This document shows positions 13,032-22,132 of a stretch of DNA of 23,034 nucleotides, piece by piece. The notes under the pieces are model-generated. The model was given only the letters and a program-made list of their open reading frames with translations. It did no database searches and was not told where the DNA came from. Position 1 is the first letter of the stretch, and every line of letters begins with the position of its first letter. The translations under genes were made by a program, and so were the position numbers. This DNA comes from Gallionella sp. UBA6045 (GTDB taxonomy: Bacteria > Pseudomonadota > Gammaproteobacteria > Burkholderiales > Gallionellaceae), in contig DIYV01000019.1 in NCBI GenBank assembly GCA_002429165.1, positions 1 through 23,034 of the forward strand, in the 5' to 3' direction.

Positions 13032-14126
13032 ATGAATCAAGCCGTTCAAGAAAAGCCCGCAGCAAAGCGCAAGCCCAAAGAAACCGGAGTGCCGGACAAC
13101 AAGAAGTATCTGCATCCGTTGATGGCGAAGAACTACGGCGACTGGAAATATCATGACCGCCCACGCCCCGGAGTGCTGCATCACGTGGCACACAGCGGTG
13201 ATCAGATATGGACGGTACGCGCCGGCACGCAACGGCAAATGGACGTTGGAACTATCCGTTTGTTGTGCGATATCGCCGACAAGTATGCGGAAGGTCACGT
13301 GCGCTTCACGATCCGTTCCAACATCGAGTACATGGTGTCCAAGGCGGAAAAGGTCGCTCCGCTGATCGCCGAGCTGGAAAAGCACGGCTTCCCGGTGGGT
13401 GGCACCGGCAACTCCATTTCGATGATTTCCCATACACAGGGCTGGCTGCACTGCGATATTCCGGCTACGGATGCATCCGGCGTGGTCAAGGCCTTGATGG
13501 ATGACCTGATCGTTGAATTCAGGCGCGAGGAAATGCCCAATCGCGTGCACCTCTCGACTTCATGCTGCGAGATCAACTGCGGCGGTCAGGCTGATCTTGC
13601 GATCATCGTGCAGCATACCAAGCCGCCGGTGATCAATCACGATCTGGTCGCCAACGTATGCGAGCGCCCGACGGTAGTGGCGCGTTGCCCGGTCGCGGCG
13701 ATACGCCCGGCCATGGTGAACGGCAAGCCTTCGCTGGAAATCGACGAGACCAAGTGCATGTGCTGCGGTGCCTGCTATCCTCCCTGCCCGCCAATGCAGA
13801 TCAATGATCCGGAGTTTTCCAAGCTGGCGATCTGGGTGGGCGGCAAAAATTCAAACGCCCGCGGCAAACCGACTTTCATGAAGATGGTCGCGTCGGGTCT
13901 GCCCAATAATCCGCCAAGATGGCCCGAAATCAGCGTTGTGGTGAAGCGGATATTGAATGTTTACAAGGATGATGCGCGCCCATGGGAGCGTATGGCTGAC
14001 TGGATAGACCGTATCGGCTGGCCGCGTTTCTTCGAGAAGACCGAATTGCCATTCACCAAGTATCTGATCGACGATTGGCGCGGTTCCCGTTCCACGTTCA
14101 ATGCTTCCACGCATATTCGCTTTTAA
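13032..14126 (+). CDS. dsrB: Reverse-type dissimilatory sulfite reductase, beta subunit
   Basis: A 364-aa protein after GAGGAGA, 11 nt from the dsrA stop. C141 (WLHCDIP), C178 or C179 and C183 (STSCCEINCGGQ) belong to the cluster site; C219 (ARCPVAAIRP) follows. The ferredoxin domain shows C242, C245, C248 and C252 in KCMCCGACYPPCPP. Known: in DsrAB the beta subunit provides the C-x-x-x-x-x-C region for the active sirohaem site at the subunit interface. Its reading frame is intact with no stops, and it ends 14 nt before dsrE. The enzyme partner DsrC and electron acceptor DsrL are encoded downstream in the same run. Confidence 0.98.
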   Translation: MNQAVQEKPAAKRKPKETGVPDNKKYLHPLMAKNYGDWKYHDRPRPGVLHHVAHSGDQIWTVRAGTQRQMDVGTIRLLCDIADKYAEGHVRFTIRSNIEYMVSKAEKVAPLIAELEKHGFPVGGTGNSISMISHTQGWLHCDIPATDASGVVKALMDDLIVEFRREEMPNRVHLSTSCCEINCGGQADLAIIVQHTKPPVINHDLVANVCERPTVVARCPVAAIRPAMVNGKPSLEIDETKCMCCGACYPPCPPMQINDPEFSKLAIWVGGKNSNARGKPTFMKMVASGLPNNPPRWPEISVVVKRILNVYKDDARPWERMADWIDRIGWPRFFEKTELPFTKYLIDDWRGSRSTFNASTHIRF

Positions 14127-14140
14127 CCGGGAGCGGCCGC

Positions 14141-14500
14141 ATGAAATTTGGAATTGTTGTTAACGAGGGGCCTTACCAGCATCAAGCCAGTGATTCGGCC
14201 TATTTGTTCTGCAAGGCCGCGATAGAAAAGGGCCATGAAGTATGGCGCGTGTTTTTTTATCACGATGGTGTGAACAACGCATCCAAGCTGACAGAGCCTC
14301 CGCAGGATGACCGGCATATCGTGAATCGTTGGGGCAAGCTCAACGAGGAGCATGGCGTGGATCTGGTGGTTTGTGTAGCGGCAGCTTTGCGGCGCGGTAT
14401 CAAGGATGAAAATCTGGCGAAAGGCTTCAGGATTTCCGGTCTGGGCCAGATGGTGGAAGCAGGCGTCAAGACAGATCGTTTGATCGTGTTCGGCGATTAA
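14141..14500 (+). CDS. dsrE: Sulfurtransferase subunit DsrE
   Basis: A 119-aa protein starting at MKFGIVVNEGPYQHQ (GGGAG about 6 nt upstream). The DsrE fold and the sulfur-binding cysteine in DLVVCVAAALRRG are clear; this Cys corresponds to the active Cys of Allochromatium DsrE. Known: DsrE, DsrF and DsrH form a hexameric alpha2beta2gamma2 complex that passes persulfide sulfur to DsrC. An upstream in-frame ATG at 14075 would extend into dsrB and has no ribosome binding site. dsrF follows 9 nt downstream. Confidence 0.97.
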   Translation: MKFGIVVNEGPYQHQASDSAYLFCKAAIEKGHEVWRVFFYHDGVNNASKLTEPPQDDRHIVNRWGKLNEEHGVDLVVCVAAALRRGIKDENLAKGFRISGLGQMVEAGVKTDRLIVFGD

Positions 14501-14509
14501 GGGGGCGGA

Positions 14510-14875
14510 ATGAGCGATATCAAAAAATTCATGTTTGTTAACCGCAAGGCTCCATACGGCACGATCTACGCGCTGGAGTCGCTTGAAGTGGTATTGATCA
14601 CTGCAGCCTTCGATCAGGATGTTTCTTTGGTTTTTCTGGATGACGGGGTGTATCAGCTGAAAAAAGGGCAGCAGACCAAGGGCATTGAAACCAAAAACTT
14701 TTCACCCGCCTATCGTGCGCTGGAAGGTTATGACATCGAGAAGCTGTATGTCGAAAAAGAGTCCATGGAAGCACGCGGCCTCAGCGAGGAAGATTTGCTG
14801 GTGGATGTGACCGTGATGGGGCGCGCAGAAATGGGCGAGTTGATGGATCAGCAAGACGTGGTCTTGAGCTTCTAA
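14510..14875 (+). CDS. dsrF: DsrEFH complex subunit DsrF
   Basis: A 121-aa protein with GGGGGCGGA just ahead of the ATG. The DsrF/TusC pattern is visible: KKFMFVNRKAPYGTIYALESLEVVLITAAFDQDVSL (in part), FLDDGVYQLKKGQ, and VDVTVMGRAEMGELMDQQD. It has no cysteine, as is usual for DsrF, so it has a structural role in the complex. It sits between dsrE and dsrH, 14 nt from dsrH. Confidence 0.97.
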   Translation: MSDIKKFMFVNRKAPYGTIYALESLEVVLITAAFDQDVSLVFLDDGVYQLKKGQQTKGIETKNFSPAYRALEGYDIEKLYVEKESMEARGLSEEDLLVDVTVMGRAEMGELMDQQDVVLSF

Positions 14876-14889
14876 GGGAGAATCGTTAC

Positions 14890-15186
14890 ATGTTGCATAT
14901 CATCAACAAATCTCCATTGACGAATTGCGCGCTCGACAGTTGTTTGCGCGTGGCCCAATCGGGGGATATTCTGCTTATCGAAGATGCGGTCTACGCTGCT
15001 ACATCCGGGAATGCATTCGAGGGTAAAATACGCGAGGCGATGGGACGATTCAAGATACATGTTCTGCGGCCCGATCTTGAGGCACGCGGACTGGCTGATC
15101 GCATCATCGCGGGCATATTGCCCGTGGATTACGGCGGCTTCGTCGAACTCACCACGACCAATAAAAACTGCCAATCCTGGCTTTAA
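14890..15186 (+). CDS. dsrH: DsrEFH complex subunit DsrH
   Basis: A 98-aa DsrH/TusB-family protein after GGGAGAATCG. The start MLHIINKSPLTN and the DILLIEDAVYAA stretch are typical. Cysteines C13 and C18 lie in TNCALDSCLRV; the second is in the place of the conserved DsrH Cys. The ending NKNCQSWL has a third. Known: gamma subunit of the DsrEFH sulfur-transfer complex that serves DsrC. dsrC starts 26 nt downstream with its own strong ribosome binding site. Confidence 0.96.
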   Translation: MLHIINKSPLTNCALDSCLRVAQSGDILLIEDAVYAATSGNAFEGKIREAMGRFKIHVLRPDLEARGLADRIIAGILPVDYGGFVELTTTNKNCQSWL

Positions 15187-15212
15187 CTTTCATTACTATT
15201 AAGGAGAATCAC

Positions 15213-15548
15213 ATGTCCACCATCGAAGTCGAAGGCAAAACATACGAAACCGACGAAGAGGGATACCTTACCAATCTGGCTGACTGGAACAAGGATATCG
15301 CCGAGTACATCGCCAAGACTGAAAATGTCGAGATGACAGAACAGCATTGGGAAGTCATCAATTTCCTGCGCGAGTATTTTGAGGAATATCAGATCGCCCC
15401 TGCAGTTCGTGTCTTGACCAAGGCGATCGGCAAAAAACTGGGCGCCGACAAAGGCAACAGCGAGTACCTGTATGGTCTGTTCCCATACGGACCCGGCAAG
15501 CAGGCTTGCAAGATCGCCGGATTGCCCAAGCCAACCGGTTGCATCTGA
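15213..15548 (+). CDS. dsrC: Sulfur carrier and DsrAB partner DsrC
   Basis: A 111-aa protein after AAGGAGAA. Its ending KQACKIAGLPKPTGCI has both conserved cysteines: C99 (CysB) and C110, the penultimate residue (CysA), eleven apart as in canonical DsrC. These carry sulfur as persulfide or trisulfide between DsrEFH, DsrAB and DsrMK. The helical core (WEVINFLREYFEEYQIAPAVR) is complete. The contrast with the cysteine-free paralogue at 10194-10523 is direct. dsrM follows 25 nt downstream with a weaker ribosome binding site. The strong site suits the high amounts of DsrC usually needed. Confidence 0.98.
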   Translation: MSTIEVEGKTYETDEEGYLTNLADWNKDIAEYIAKTENVEMTEQHWEVINFLREYFEEYQIAPAVRVLTKAIGKKLGADKGNSEYLYGLFPYGPGKQACKIAGLPKPTGCI

Positions 15549-15573
15549 CCGGATGTTGAAGAGCTGACCCGCG

Positions 15574-16299
15574 ATGAGCACCTTTTTCGCAATCCTGTTT
15601 TACTTTGCCACACTGGTGTTTGTTGTGGGTACGTTCTACCGTATCGGCGTTTATACCCGCACTCCCGCCCCGCTAAAGATACCCACCACGCCGGCACCGA
15701 CCACCACCGGCGGGGTAGTGTTGCGCATGATGCGCGAGGTGTTCCTGTTTGAGAGCCTGTTCAAGGCGAATCTGTGGACATGGGGCCTGGGGTGGTTGTT
15801 TCATGCCAGCCTGGCACTTGTTCTGCTGCGTCACCTCCGTTACTTCACCGAGCCGGTCTGGCCTTTGGTGGCGTTGATTCAACCGTTCGGCATGTACGCC
15901 GGCATCACCATGGTGCTGGGTGTGGCGGGACTGTGGGCGCGGCGCATTTTTGTCGAGCGCATCCGCTATATCTCCACCCCCTCCGATCACCTGATGCTGG
16001 CACTGTTTCTGGCGATCGGGCTATCCGGACTGATGATGAGATTTGTTGTGCATGGCGATGTGATCGCCGTGAAGGGATTCATGCTCGGGTTGATGCATTT
16101 TGACTTGCAGCCGCTGCCTTCCAGTATTGGACTTTATGTGCACCTGTCTCTGGTTGCAGTGCTGTTGATGATTTTCCCGATCAGCAAGCTGCTGCATGCC
16201 CCCGGGTTGTTTTTCTCACCCAGTCGTAACCAGGTGGACAATCCTCGCGAGAAGCGACATATCGCTGCCTGGGCGAAACGAATGGAATCGGAGAACTAG
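15574..16299 (+). CDS. dsrM: DsrMKJOP membrane subunit DsrM (cytochrome b-like)
   Basis: A 241-aa integral membrane protein of the NarI type with five or six membrane segments (FFAILFYFATLVFVVGTFY at the start, then about 65-85, 110-130, 145-165, 185-200). Histidines inside these segments (LFHASLALVLLRHLRY, LYVHLSLVAVLL) are candidate haem b ligands. Known: DsrM exchanges electrons with the quinone pool, coupled to DsrK on the cytoplasmic side. The ribosome binding site is weak (GAAGAGCTGACC), the least clear in the operon. dsrK starts 2 nt after the stop. Confidence 0.96.
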   Translation: MSTFFAILFYFATLVFVVGTFYRIGVYTRTPAPLKIPTTPAPTTTGGVVLRMMREVFLFESLFKANLWTWGLGWLFHASLALVLLRHLRYFTEPVWPLVALIQPFGMYAGITMVLGVAGLWARRIFVERIRYISTPSDHLMLALFLAIGLSGLMMRFVVHGDVIAVKGFMLGLMHFDLQPLPSSIGLYVHLSLVAVLLMIFPISKLLHAPGLFFSPSRNQVDNPREKRHIAAWAKRMESEN

Positions 16300-16300
16300 C

Positions 16301-17830
16301 ATGGCGGATATTGTTGCACCAGCTTACCGTGTTTTCCCCATCATTCCCGCATTGAAGCCGGGTGCGATGGAAGGAAAAGGTCCTTATGTTTCCGGTGAGA
16401 AAATGAATGAGGCGTTGGGCTTTCCGGGCAAGCTGGTGGACGACTGGCATGATAAAGCCATTGCCAAAATGGGCGACCTGCTTGGCAAGTACCGTTCGCT
16501 CAAGGTGTATATGGACTCTTGTGTGCACTGCGGAGCCTGTTCGGATAAATGCCATTACTTCATCGGCACGCAGGATCCGAAGAACATGCCTGTCGCTCGC
16601 CAGGATCTGATGCGCAGTGTGTACCGGCGTTATTTCACCCTGCCGGGAAAACTGTTTCCCAAGCTGGTTGGTGCGCGCGACCTGACCCGCGAAGTGCTGG
16701 ACGAGTGGCACAACTATTTCCACCAATGTTCAGAATGCAGGCGCTGTTCGGTGTTTTGCCCGTATGGAATCGATACCGCCGAAGTCACCATGGCGGCACG
16801 CGATATTCTCGATTCCGTGGGCTATGGTCAAAAGTACGACATCGAAATCATTGGAAAAGTGCACAAGATCGGCAACAACCTCGGTTTGCCCGGCCCCGCA
16901 CTGATCGATACGATGGAAGGGCTGGAAGAGGATGTGAAAGAGGACACCGGTATCGATGTGCGCTTCCCGATTGACGTTAAGGGTGCGGAAGTATTGCTGA
17001 TCACTCCCTCGGCAGATTTCTTTGCGGAACCGCATATCGACAGCCTGATCGGTTATGCCAAAGTATTTCACGCAACAGGAACCAGTTGGACATTGTCGTC
17101 GATGTCATCCGAGGCAGCCAACTTTGGCATGTTCATCGGCAATTACGAGCAGTTGCGCAAAGTGGCGTTGCGCATCCGTCAGGCGGCACTTGAGTTGGGC
17201 GTAAAGCGCATCGTGGTCGGCGAATGCGGCCATGCCTGGCGCGTGGCTTACAGTTTCTGGAATACCCTGAGCGGTGTGGGCGATGGCGCCGACCCCGATG
17301 ACAAGTTTGCCCAGATGCTGCAGAAACAGCTTGATCACCGTTACAGGCAGCCGACGCATATTTGCGAATTCACCTGGGACATGATCGAGCGTGGCGCACT
17401 GTCTTTCAACAAGGAAGCCAACGATAAACACATCATCACTTTCCATGACTCCTGCAACGTGGCACGGGGCTCGAGCATGGGTGGATATCCCGGTGGTCAG
17501 TTCGATATCCCGCGCAATATCATCAAGTCGGTGGCTAATCATTACGTCGAGATGGATCCGAGCACCACTCACGAAAAGACATTCTGCTGCGGCGGTGGCG
17601 GCGGACTGCTGACTGATGATTTGATGGAGTTGCGGGTGAAGGGTGCATTGCCGCGTATGGAGGTATTGAAACAGGTCGCGGATGAACACGGGGTTAATTT
17701 TCTGGCAGTCATTTGTGCGATCTGCAAGACCCAGTTCAGCAAGGTCATGCCTATTTATGGATTTGATAGAAAAATGGTTGGCGGTGTTCACCAGCTGGTC
17801 AGCAACGCGATCAGGTTGGGTGAGAAATAA
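16301..17830 (+). CDS. dsrK: DsrMKJOP catalytic iron-sulfur subunit DsrK
   Basis: A 509-aa HdrD-like protein. The ATG at 16301 is preceded by GGAG; a longer frame from 16196 would overlap dsrM. Two [4Fe-4S] motifs are visible: C74, C77, C80, C84 (SCVHCGACSDKC) and C143, C146, C149, C153 (QCSECRRCSVFC). The C-terminal half has the CCG-domain features FHDSCNVARG and FCCGGGGGL (about 428-436), which bind the special cluster that acts on disulfides. Known role: redox reaction with the DsrC trisulfide or disulfide at the membrane. It shares tight coupling with dsrM, and dsrL follows 20 nt downstream. Confidence 0.97.
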   Translation: MADIVAPAYRVFPIIPALKPGAMEGKGPYVSGEKMNEALGFPGKLVDDWHDKAIAKMGDLLGKYRSLKVYMDSCVHCGACSDKCHYFIGTQDPKNMPVARQDLMRSVYRRYFTLPGKLFPKLVGARDLTREVLDEWHNYFHQCSECRRCSVFCPYGIDTAEVTMAARDILDSVGYGQKYDIEIIGKVHKIGNNLGLPGPALIDTMEGLEEDVKEDTGIDVRFPIDVKGAEVLLITPSADFFAEPHIDSLIGYAKVFHATGTSWTLSSMSSEAANFGMFIGNYEQLRKVALRIRQAALELGVKRIVVGECGHAWRVAYSFWNTLSGVGDGADPDDKFAQMLQKQLDHRYRQPTHICEFTWDMIERGALSFNKEANDKHIITFHDSCNVARGSSMGGYPGGQFDIPRNIIKSVANHYVEMDPSTTHEKTFCCGGGGGLLTDDLMELRVKGALPRMEVLKQVADEHGVNFLAVICAICKTQFSKVMPIYGFDRKMVGGVHQLVSNAIRLGEK

Positions 17831-17850
17831 CAATTAACTGGAGGCTGGTA

Positions 17851-19818
17851 ATGTCAACAACAACTGAAACTACTCAAAAAATCACCTTCCGCCGCTATAA
17901 AGACGGCGACAATAAAGTTGGCCGCTTGAGCGAGAAGATCATGCAGGCGAGCTTTACGCACAAGTGCCCGACCTACATCCAGTCCACACCGCCTTGCCAG
18001 GGAAGTTGCCCTGCGGGCGAGGATATCCGCGGCTATCTGGCCATCGTGCGCGGCACGGAAAAACCGCCGGTCGGAGCCGATGGCAAGCCGGCCATGCCCT
18101 GGCAGGAATATGCCTTCCGCCGTTTGACCGAGGCCAATCCGTTTCCGTCGGTGATGGGCCGGGTTTGTCCGGCACCCTGCGAGACGGGGTGTAATCGCAA
18201 TGCACTGGAAGACCATGTCGGTATCAACTCGGTGGAACATTTTCTCGGCGAATACGGGATTGCCAACAACCTTGCCTATCATACCAGCGCTGCGCCTACC
18301 GGAAAAAAAGTGGCGGTCATCGGCGGCGGCCCGGCCAGTTTGTCCTGCGCCTATCAGCTCACCCTGAAAGGCCATGAAGTCACCGTGTTCGACGAGCACG
18401 AACATCTCGGCGGCATGATGCGCTACGGCATTCCTGGTTTCCGTACCCCGCGTGAAGTACTGGATGCGGAAATCAAGCGCATCATGGATCTGGGTGTCAA
18501 GGCCAGGATGAAATGCCGCGTGGGCTCGGACATCACGCTGGAGCAGATCCGCAAGGACTTCGATGCAGTTTTCCTGGGTATGGGCGCACAAGCCGGACGT
18601 GCGTTGCCGCTTGCGGACAGCGCCGCACCCAACGTGGTGACTGCGACTGCATTCCTCAAGGCATTCAATGACGGCCGTCTTCAGCACGTCGGCAAACGCG
18701 TAGTGGTAGTCGGTGGCGGTGATACGTCGATCGACGTGGCGACAGTCGCACGGCGCCTCGGCCATCTGGAGGAATCCAAACCGACCGATTTCGAGCAGGC
18801 CATCGCAGGCCAGATCGCGCATGATGTGGCCGAAATTTCGGCCAAGCAGGGTGCGGAAGTGACGCTGACCTCGATCTTCGCCATCGACAAGATGCAGGCG
18901 AACAAGCACGAAATCGAACAGGCGCTCGCAGAAGGTATCGCGATCCGCGGCGGTCTGGTGCCGATCGGCATCGTGCGCGGCGCGGACGGACGCGCTACAG
19001 CGCTGCGCGTCAGCCAGTGCGAGGCAAAGCTGGTCGGCGGCAAACTGGAGGTCAAGAACATCGAGGGAACCGAGGAAGATATTCCCGCTGACCTGATCGT
19101 GTCGGCGATAGGCCAGGCAGTGGACTTTACCGGCCTGGAAGAATTCAACAACGGCAAGGGTGCGGTCTCGACCGATCGCAACTATCTCGTCGCCGGACAG
19201 AAGGGCGTGTTCGCCGGCGGCGACATCATACGCCCGCATCTGCTGACCACCGCTATCGGTCACGGCTCTATCGCGGCGGACGGTATACACAGTTATCTGA
19301 ACGGTCTGGATCTGGAGAAGCGTCCCAAGATCGATGCGCACCAATTCGACCTGATGCGCAAGATGATGGAAAAAGGTCTTGAAGTCAAAGAGGTGCATGA
19401 GCCGTTGCGCGGTACCGACCATACGAACGTGGCGGTACACAACTTCGACGATCGCTCGGATCGCTATGTGATCCCGCACGAAAAACTGTTCCTGGGGCAC
19501 TTTTCCATCGTCGCGCGCAACAAGCGCAATGTCATTACCCTGAGCAAGGAATCCGCGCTGGGTAATTTTCAGGATCGCCTGGGCGTACTCCCTCAGGATC
19601 AGGCGGTAGCGGAAGCCAAGCGCTGCATGAGCTGCGGCATGTGTTTCGAATGCGACAACTGCGTGGTGTATTGCCCGCAGACGGCAGTTTTTCGCGTACC
19701 CAAGGCAAAAGCCACGCTCGGGCGTTATGTGGACACCGATTACAACAAGTGCATCGGCTGCCATATTTGCGCGGATGTGTGTCCGACGGGGTATATCCAG
19801 ATGGGCTTGGGCGAGTAA
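17851..19818 (+). CDS. dsrL: NAD(P)H:acceptor oxidoreductase DsrL
   Basis: A 655-aa iron-sulfur flavoprotein of the glutamate-synthase small-subunit type, after CTGGAGG. N-terminal cysteines C39, C49, C53, C106, C110 and C114 precede an FAD-binding motif (VIGGGPASLSCAYQL, about 156) and an NAD(P)-binding motif (VVVGGGDTSIDVATVARRL, about 286). The C-terminal ferredoxin domain (about 592-650) has CMSCGMCFECDNC and CIGCHICADVCP. Known: DsrL is essential for sulfur-globule oxidation in Allochromatium and transfers electrons between DsrAB and NAD(P). Its presence supports the oxidative direction. A large antisense frame covers it but is a codon-bias shadow. Confidence 0.97.
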   Translation: MSTTTETTQKITFRRYKDGDNKVGRLSEKIMQASFTHKCPTYIQSTPPCQGSCPAGEDIRGYLAIVRGTEKPPVGADGKPAMPWQEYAFRRLTEANPFPSVMGRVCPAPCETGCNRNALEDHVGINSVEHFLGEYGIANNLAYHTSAAPTGKKVAVIGGGPASLSCAYQLTLKGHEVTVFDEHEHLGGMMRYGIPGFRTPREVLDAEIKRIMDLGVKARMKCRVGSDITLEQIRKDFDAVFLGMGAQAGRALPLADSAAPNVVTATAFLKAFNDGRLQHVGKRVVVVGGGDTSIDVATVARRLGHLEESKPTDFEQAIAGQIAHDVAEISAKQGAEVTLTSIFAIDKMQANKHEIEQALAEGIAIRGGLVPIGIVRGADGRATALRVSQCEAKLVGGKLEVKNIEGTEEDIPADLIVSAIGQAVDFTGLEEFNNGKGAVSTDRNYLVAGQKGVFAGGDIIRPHLLTTAIGHGSIAADGIHSYLNGLDLEKRPKIDAHQFDLMRKMMEKGLEVKEVHEPLRGTDHTNVAVHNFDDRSDRYVIPHEKLFLGHFSIVARNKRNVITLSKESALGNFQDRLGVLPQDQAVAEAKRCMSCGMCFECDNCVVYCPQTAVFRVPKAKATLGRYVDTDYNKCIGCHICADVCPTGYIQMGLGE

Positions 19819-19832
19819 TTTTAGAGGCCCAT

Positions 19833-20207
19833 ATGTTAAAACTGATCGCATTGCTGGTTGTTCTCTGTTGTAGTGCATCTGCCGGTGCCACGGAAAGTTA
19901 CGGTATGCCCAAGCTCGATATCGGCAAAGGCGGCCAGTGTGTGGCACCGACGGAGTGGATGCGCAAGAACCACATGAAGGTGCTTTTCAAACAGCGCGAT
20001 GAAACAGTGCACCAGGGCATACGCGGCAGCAAGTACAGTCTGAAGAACTGCGTCGAGTGTCATGCCAGTCTGCGCGATAACAGTGTGATCGGGCGCCCCG
20101 ACAGTTTCTGCGAAGGCTGTCACCGTTACGAGGCGGTCAAGATCGATTGTTTTGAATGCCACTCCAGCAAGCGAAGCACCGCTTTGGTCCAGGAGGAATC
20201 CAAATGA
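19833..20207 (+). CDS. dsrJ: Periplasmic trihaem cytochrome c DsrJ
   Basis: A 124-aa protein starting at MLKLIALLVV (TAGAGG 7 nt upstream). The signal sequence or anchor is about 1-20. Three CXXCH haem c motifs are at 73-77 (CVECH), 93-97 (CEGCH) and 106-110 (CFECH). Cys36 in GGQCVAPTEWM matches the cysteine that acts as an unusual axial ligand to one haem in characterised DsrJ. Known: periplasmic electron-transfer subunit of DsrMKJOP. Its stop overlaps the dsrO start as ATGA. A longer in-frame start at 19641 lies inside dsrL and is rejected. Confidence 0.97.
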   Translation: MLKLIALLVVLCCSASAGATESYGMPKLDIGKGGQCVAPTEWMRKNHMKVLFKQRDETVHQGIRGSKYSLKNCVECHASLRDNSVIGRPDSFCEGCHRYEAVKIDCFECHSSKRSTALVQEESK

Positions 20208-20917
20208 GTGACATGAATGAGCAGCGCAGGCAGTTCCTGAAAACCTCGGTCGGGGCGGCGGCAGTCGCTGTCGCGCCGGGAATGTTGATGTTCGACATGG
20301 CGCGCGGGGATACTGAGCCGGTTTCGAGCAAAGTGCGCTGGGGCATGCTGATCAATACCGAGAACTGTGCAGACTGCGATAAATGCGTGAAAGCCTGCAA
20401 CAAGGAGAACGGTTTATCCGGAGGACTGAGCCCGACCGACTCGCAATGGATACGCAAGGTCGAACTCAAGGACATGCGCACCGAACGGTCGCTTGCGCTG
20501 CCGATGATGTGCCAGCATTGCGAGGAACCTCCATGTGTGGATGTCTGTCCGACAGGCGCTTCTTTCAAGCGTGCTGACGGCATCGTGCTGGTGGACAAGC
20601 ATCTGTGCATCGGTTGCCGCTACTGCATGATGGCTTGCCCTTACAAGGCACGGTCCTTTGTGCACGAACCGCTGCATGACCAGAAACCCGATGTACCGCG
20701 CGGCAAAGGAACTGTGGAAAGCTGCACGATGTGCGTGCAACGTGTCGATGCGGGCAAGATACCGGCCTGTGCCGAGGCATGCCCGAACAAGTCCATCCTG
20801 TTCGGTAATCTCAACGACCCCGACAGTGAAGTCGCCAAAAAAATACGCACGGTGGCATCCACTCAGATACGCGCCGATCTGGGGCTGGACACCGGCCTCC
20901 GTTACCAGGGACTATAA
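20204..20917 (+). CDS. dsrO: Periplasmic iron-sulfur subunit DsrO
   Basis: A 237-aa protein after AGGAGG, overlapping dsrJ by 4 nt. A twin-arginine signal (RRQFLK at about 8-13, then hydrophobic VGAAAVAVAPGM) fits export of a pre-folded Fe-S protein. Four ferredoxin-type cysteine sets are visible: CADCDKCVKAC, CQHCEEPPCVDVC, CIGCRYCMMAC and CTMC with CAEAC, enough for four [4Fe-4S] clusters. Known: DsrO links DsrJ and DsrP. dsrP starts 4 nt after the stop. Confidence 0.96.
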   Translation: MSDMNEQRRQFLKTSVGAAAVAVAPGMLMFDMARGDTEPVSSKVRWGMLINTENCADCDKCVKACNKENGLSGGLSPTDSQWIRKVELKDMRTERSLALPMMCQHCEEPPCVDVCPTGASFKRADGIVLVDKHLCIGCRYCMMACPYKARSFVHEPLHDQKPDVPRGKGTVESCTMCVQRVDAGKIPACAEACPNKSILFGNLNDPDSEVAKKIRTVASTQIRADLGLDTGLRYQGL

Positions 20918-20921
20918 ATAA

Positions 20922-22109
20922 ATGGCCAACCATTCTCCAATGCTATTCAGGACCAGACTATATTACGCGTTGCTGGCTGCGGGCGGGCTTGTTGCGATGA
21001 TGGGGTTGTATGCGGCACACATGATGGAGGAACACGGCCATATCATCACCGGCATGAATAACCAGGTCGTCTGGGGTATGCCGCACGTGTTCGCGATATT
21101 CATGATTGTCGCGGCTTCCGGCGTACTCAACATTGCATCCATCGGTTCTGTATTCGGCAAAGCCGTGTACAAGGGTCGTGCGCCTCTGGCCGGCATGCTC
21201 TCCATTGCACTGTTGGCCGGAGGACTAACCGTGCTGATGCTGGACCTTGGTCGTGCAGACCGCATTATCGTCGCTGCAACAAATTTCAATCTGACCTCGG
21301 TATTTGCGTGGAATATTGTGCTGTACAGCGGGCTGTTTACATTCGTCGCGCTGTATATGTGGACGCTGCTGGAGCGGCGCATGAATCGCTGGATCAAGCC
21401 CGCCGGCCTCGTTGTGTTCACCTGGCGCATCATCCTGACCACCGGCACCGGCTTGATCTTCGCTTTTCTCGTCGCACGGCAGGCTTATGATTCGGCAATA
21501 TTGCCGCCGATGTTCCTTGTCATGTCCTTCACCTGGGGACTGGCCGTGTTCCATGTCGTGCAGTCGGCGATGTATACCTGGAACAACAGGATACAAGATC
21601 CGGTAATACTGAATCGCATGAAGGTTCTTCTTGGCATCTTCGTGCTCGGTACACTTTATCTGGTCGCGGTTTACCACATGACCAATCTTTATTTCGCGAA
21701 ACAAACCGCTTTCGAGCATTTCATTCTGGTGAGCGGCGGTATCTATCCCTGGATGTTCTGGGCGGGCTATGTTGTGCTGGGAAGTTTGTTGCCGTTGTTG
21801 CTGATATATCATCCCAGCTTGGGTAAACCAAAATTTGTCGTGCTCGCTTCACTGATGGTCATCCTTGGCGCCTTCGCCCTGCTCTATGTCTTCATCGTCG
21901 GCGGGCAGGCTTTTCCGCTGGACATCTTCCCCGGTTATGAAGTTACCAGCAGCTTTGGGGATGGACAGATCGGGCAGTATCAGCCTTCACTGTATGAATT
22001 CCTGCTGGGCTTCGGCGGTCTGGCCATTGCCTTCCTGATCACCACCGTCGGCGTCCACGCATTGAATTTCATGCCGCCGCAAGACCAACCCCGCACCGAG
22101 TATAAATAA
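20922..22109 (+). CDS. dsrP: NrfD-family membrane subunit DsrP
   Basis: A 395-aa integral membrane protein of the NrfD/PsrC kind with about ten hydrophobic segments (YYALLAAGGLVAMMGLYAAH, AFAIF-like and later FLLGFGGLAIAFLITTV). Known: works with DsrO as quinone-reactive module of DsrMKJOP. It follows dsrO by 4 nt; the ribosome binding site is within the end of dsrO and weak. The last residues (PPQDQPRTEYK) face the cytoplasm or periplasm as a short charged tail. No terminator follows before dsrN. Confidence 0.95.
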   Translation: MANHSPMLFRTRLYYALLAAGGLVAMMGLYAAHMMEEHGHIITGMNNQVVWGMPHVFAIFMIVAASGVLNIASIGSVFGKAVYKGRAPLAGMLSIALLAGGLTVLMLDLGRADRIIVAATNFNLTSVFAWNIVLYSGLFTFVALYMWTLLERRMNRWIKPAGLVVFTWRIILTTGTGLIFAFLVARQAYDSAILPPMFLVMSFTWGLAVFHVVQSAMYTWNNRIQDPVILNRMKVLLGIFVLGTLYLVAVYHMTNLYFAKQTAFEHFILVSGGIYPWMFWAGYVVLGSLLPLLLIYHPSLGKPKFVVLASLMVILGAFALLYVFIVGGQAFPLDIFPGYEVTSSFGDGQIGQYQPSLYEFLLGFGGLAIAFLITTVGVHALNFMPPQDQPRTEYK

Positions 22110-22132
22110 GAGGACAGCCGATTATATTTACC

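Noticed and set aside
11860..13191. 443-aa open frame antisense to dsrA
   Set aside because: Shadow of dsrA third-position bias; histidine-rich nonsense sequence with no family character.
17854..19947. 697-aa open frame antisense to dsrL
   Set aside because: It mirrors codon bias of dsrL, has no recognisable domains and no ribosome binding site; dsrL has full flavin and iron-sulfur motifs.
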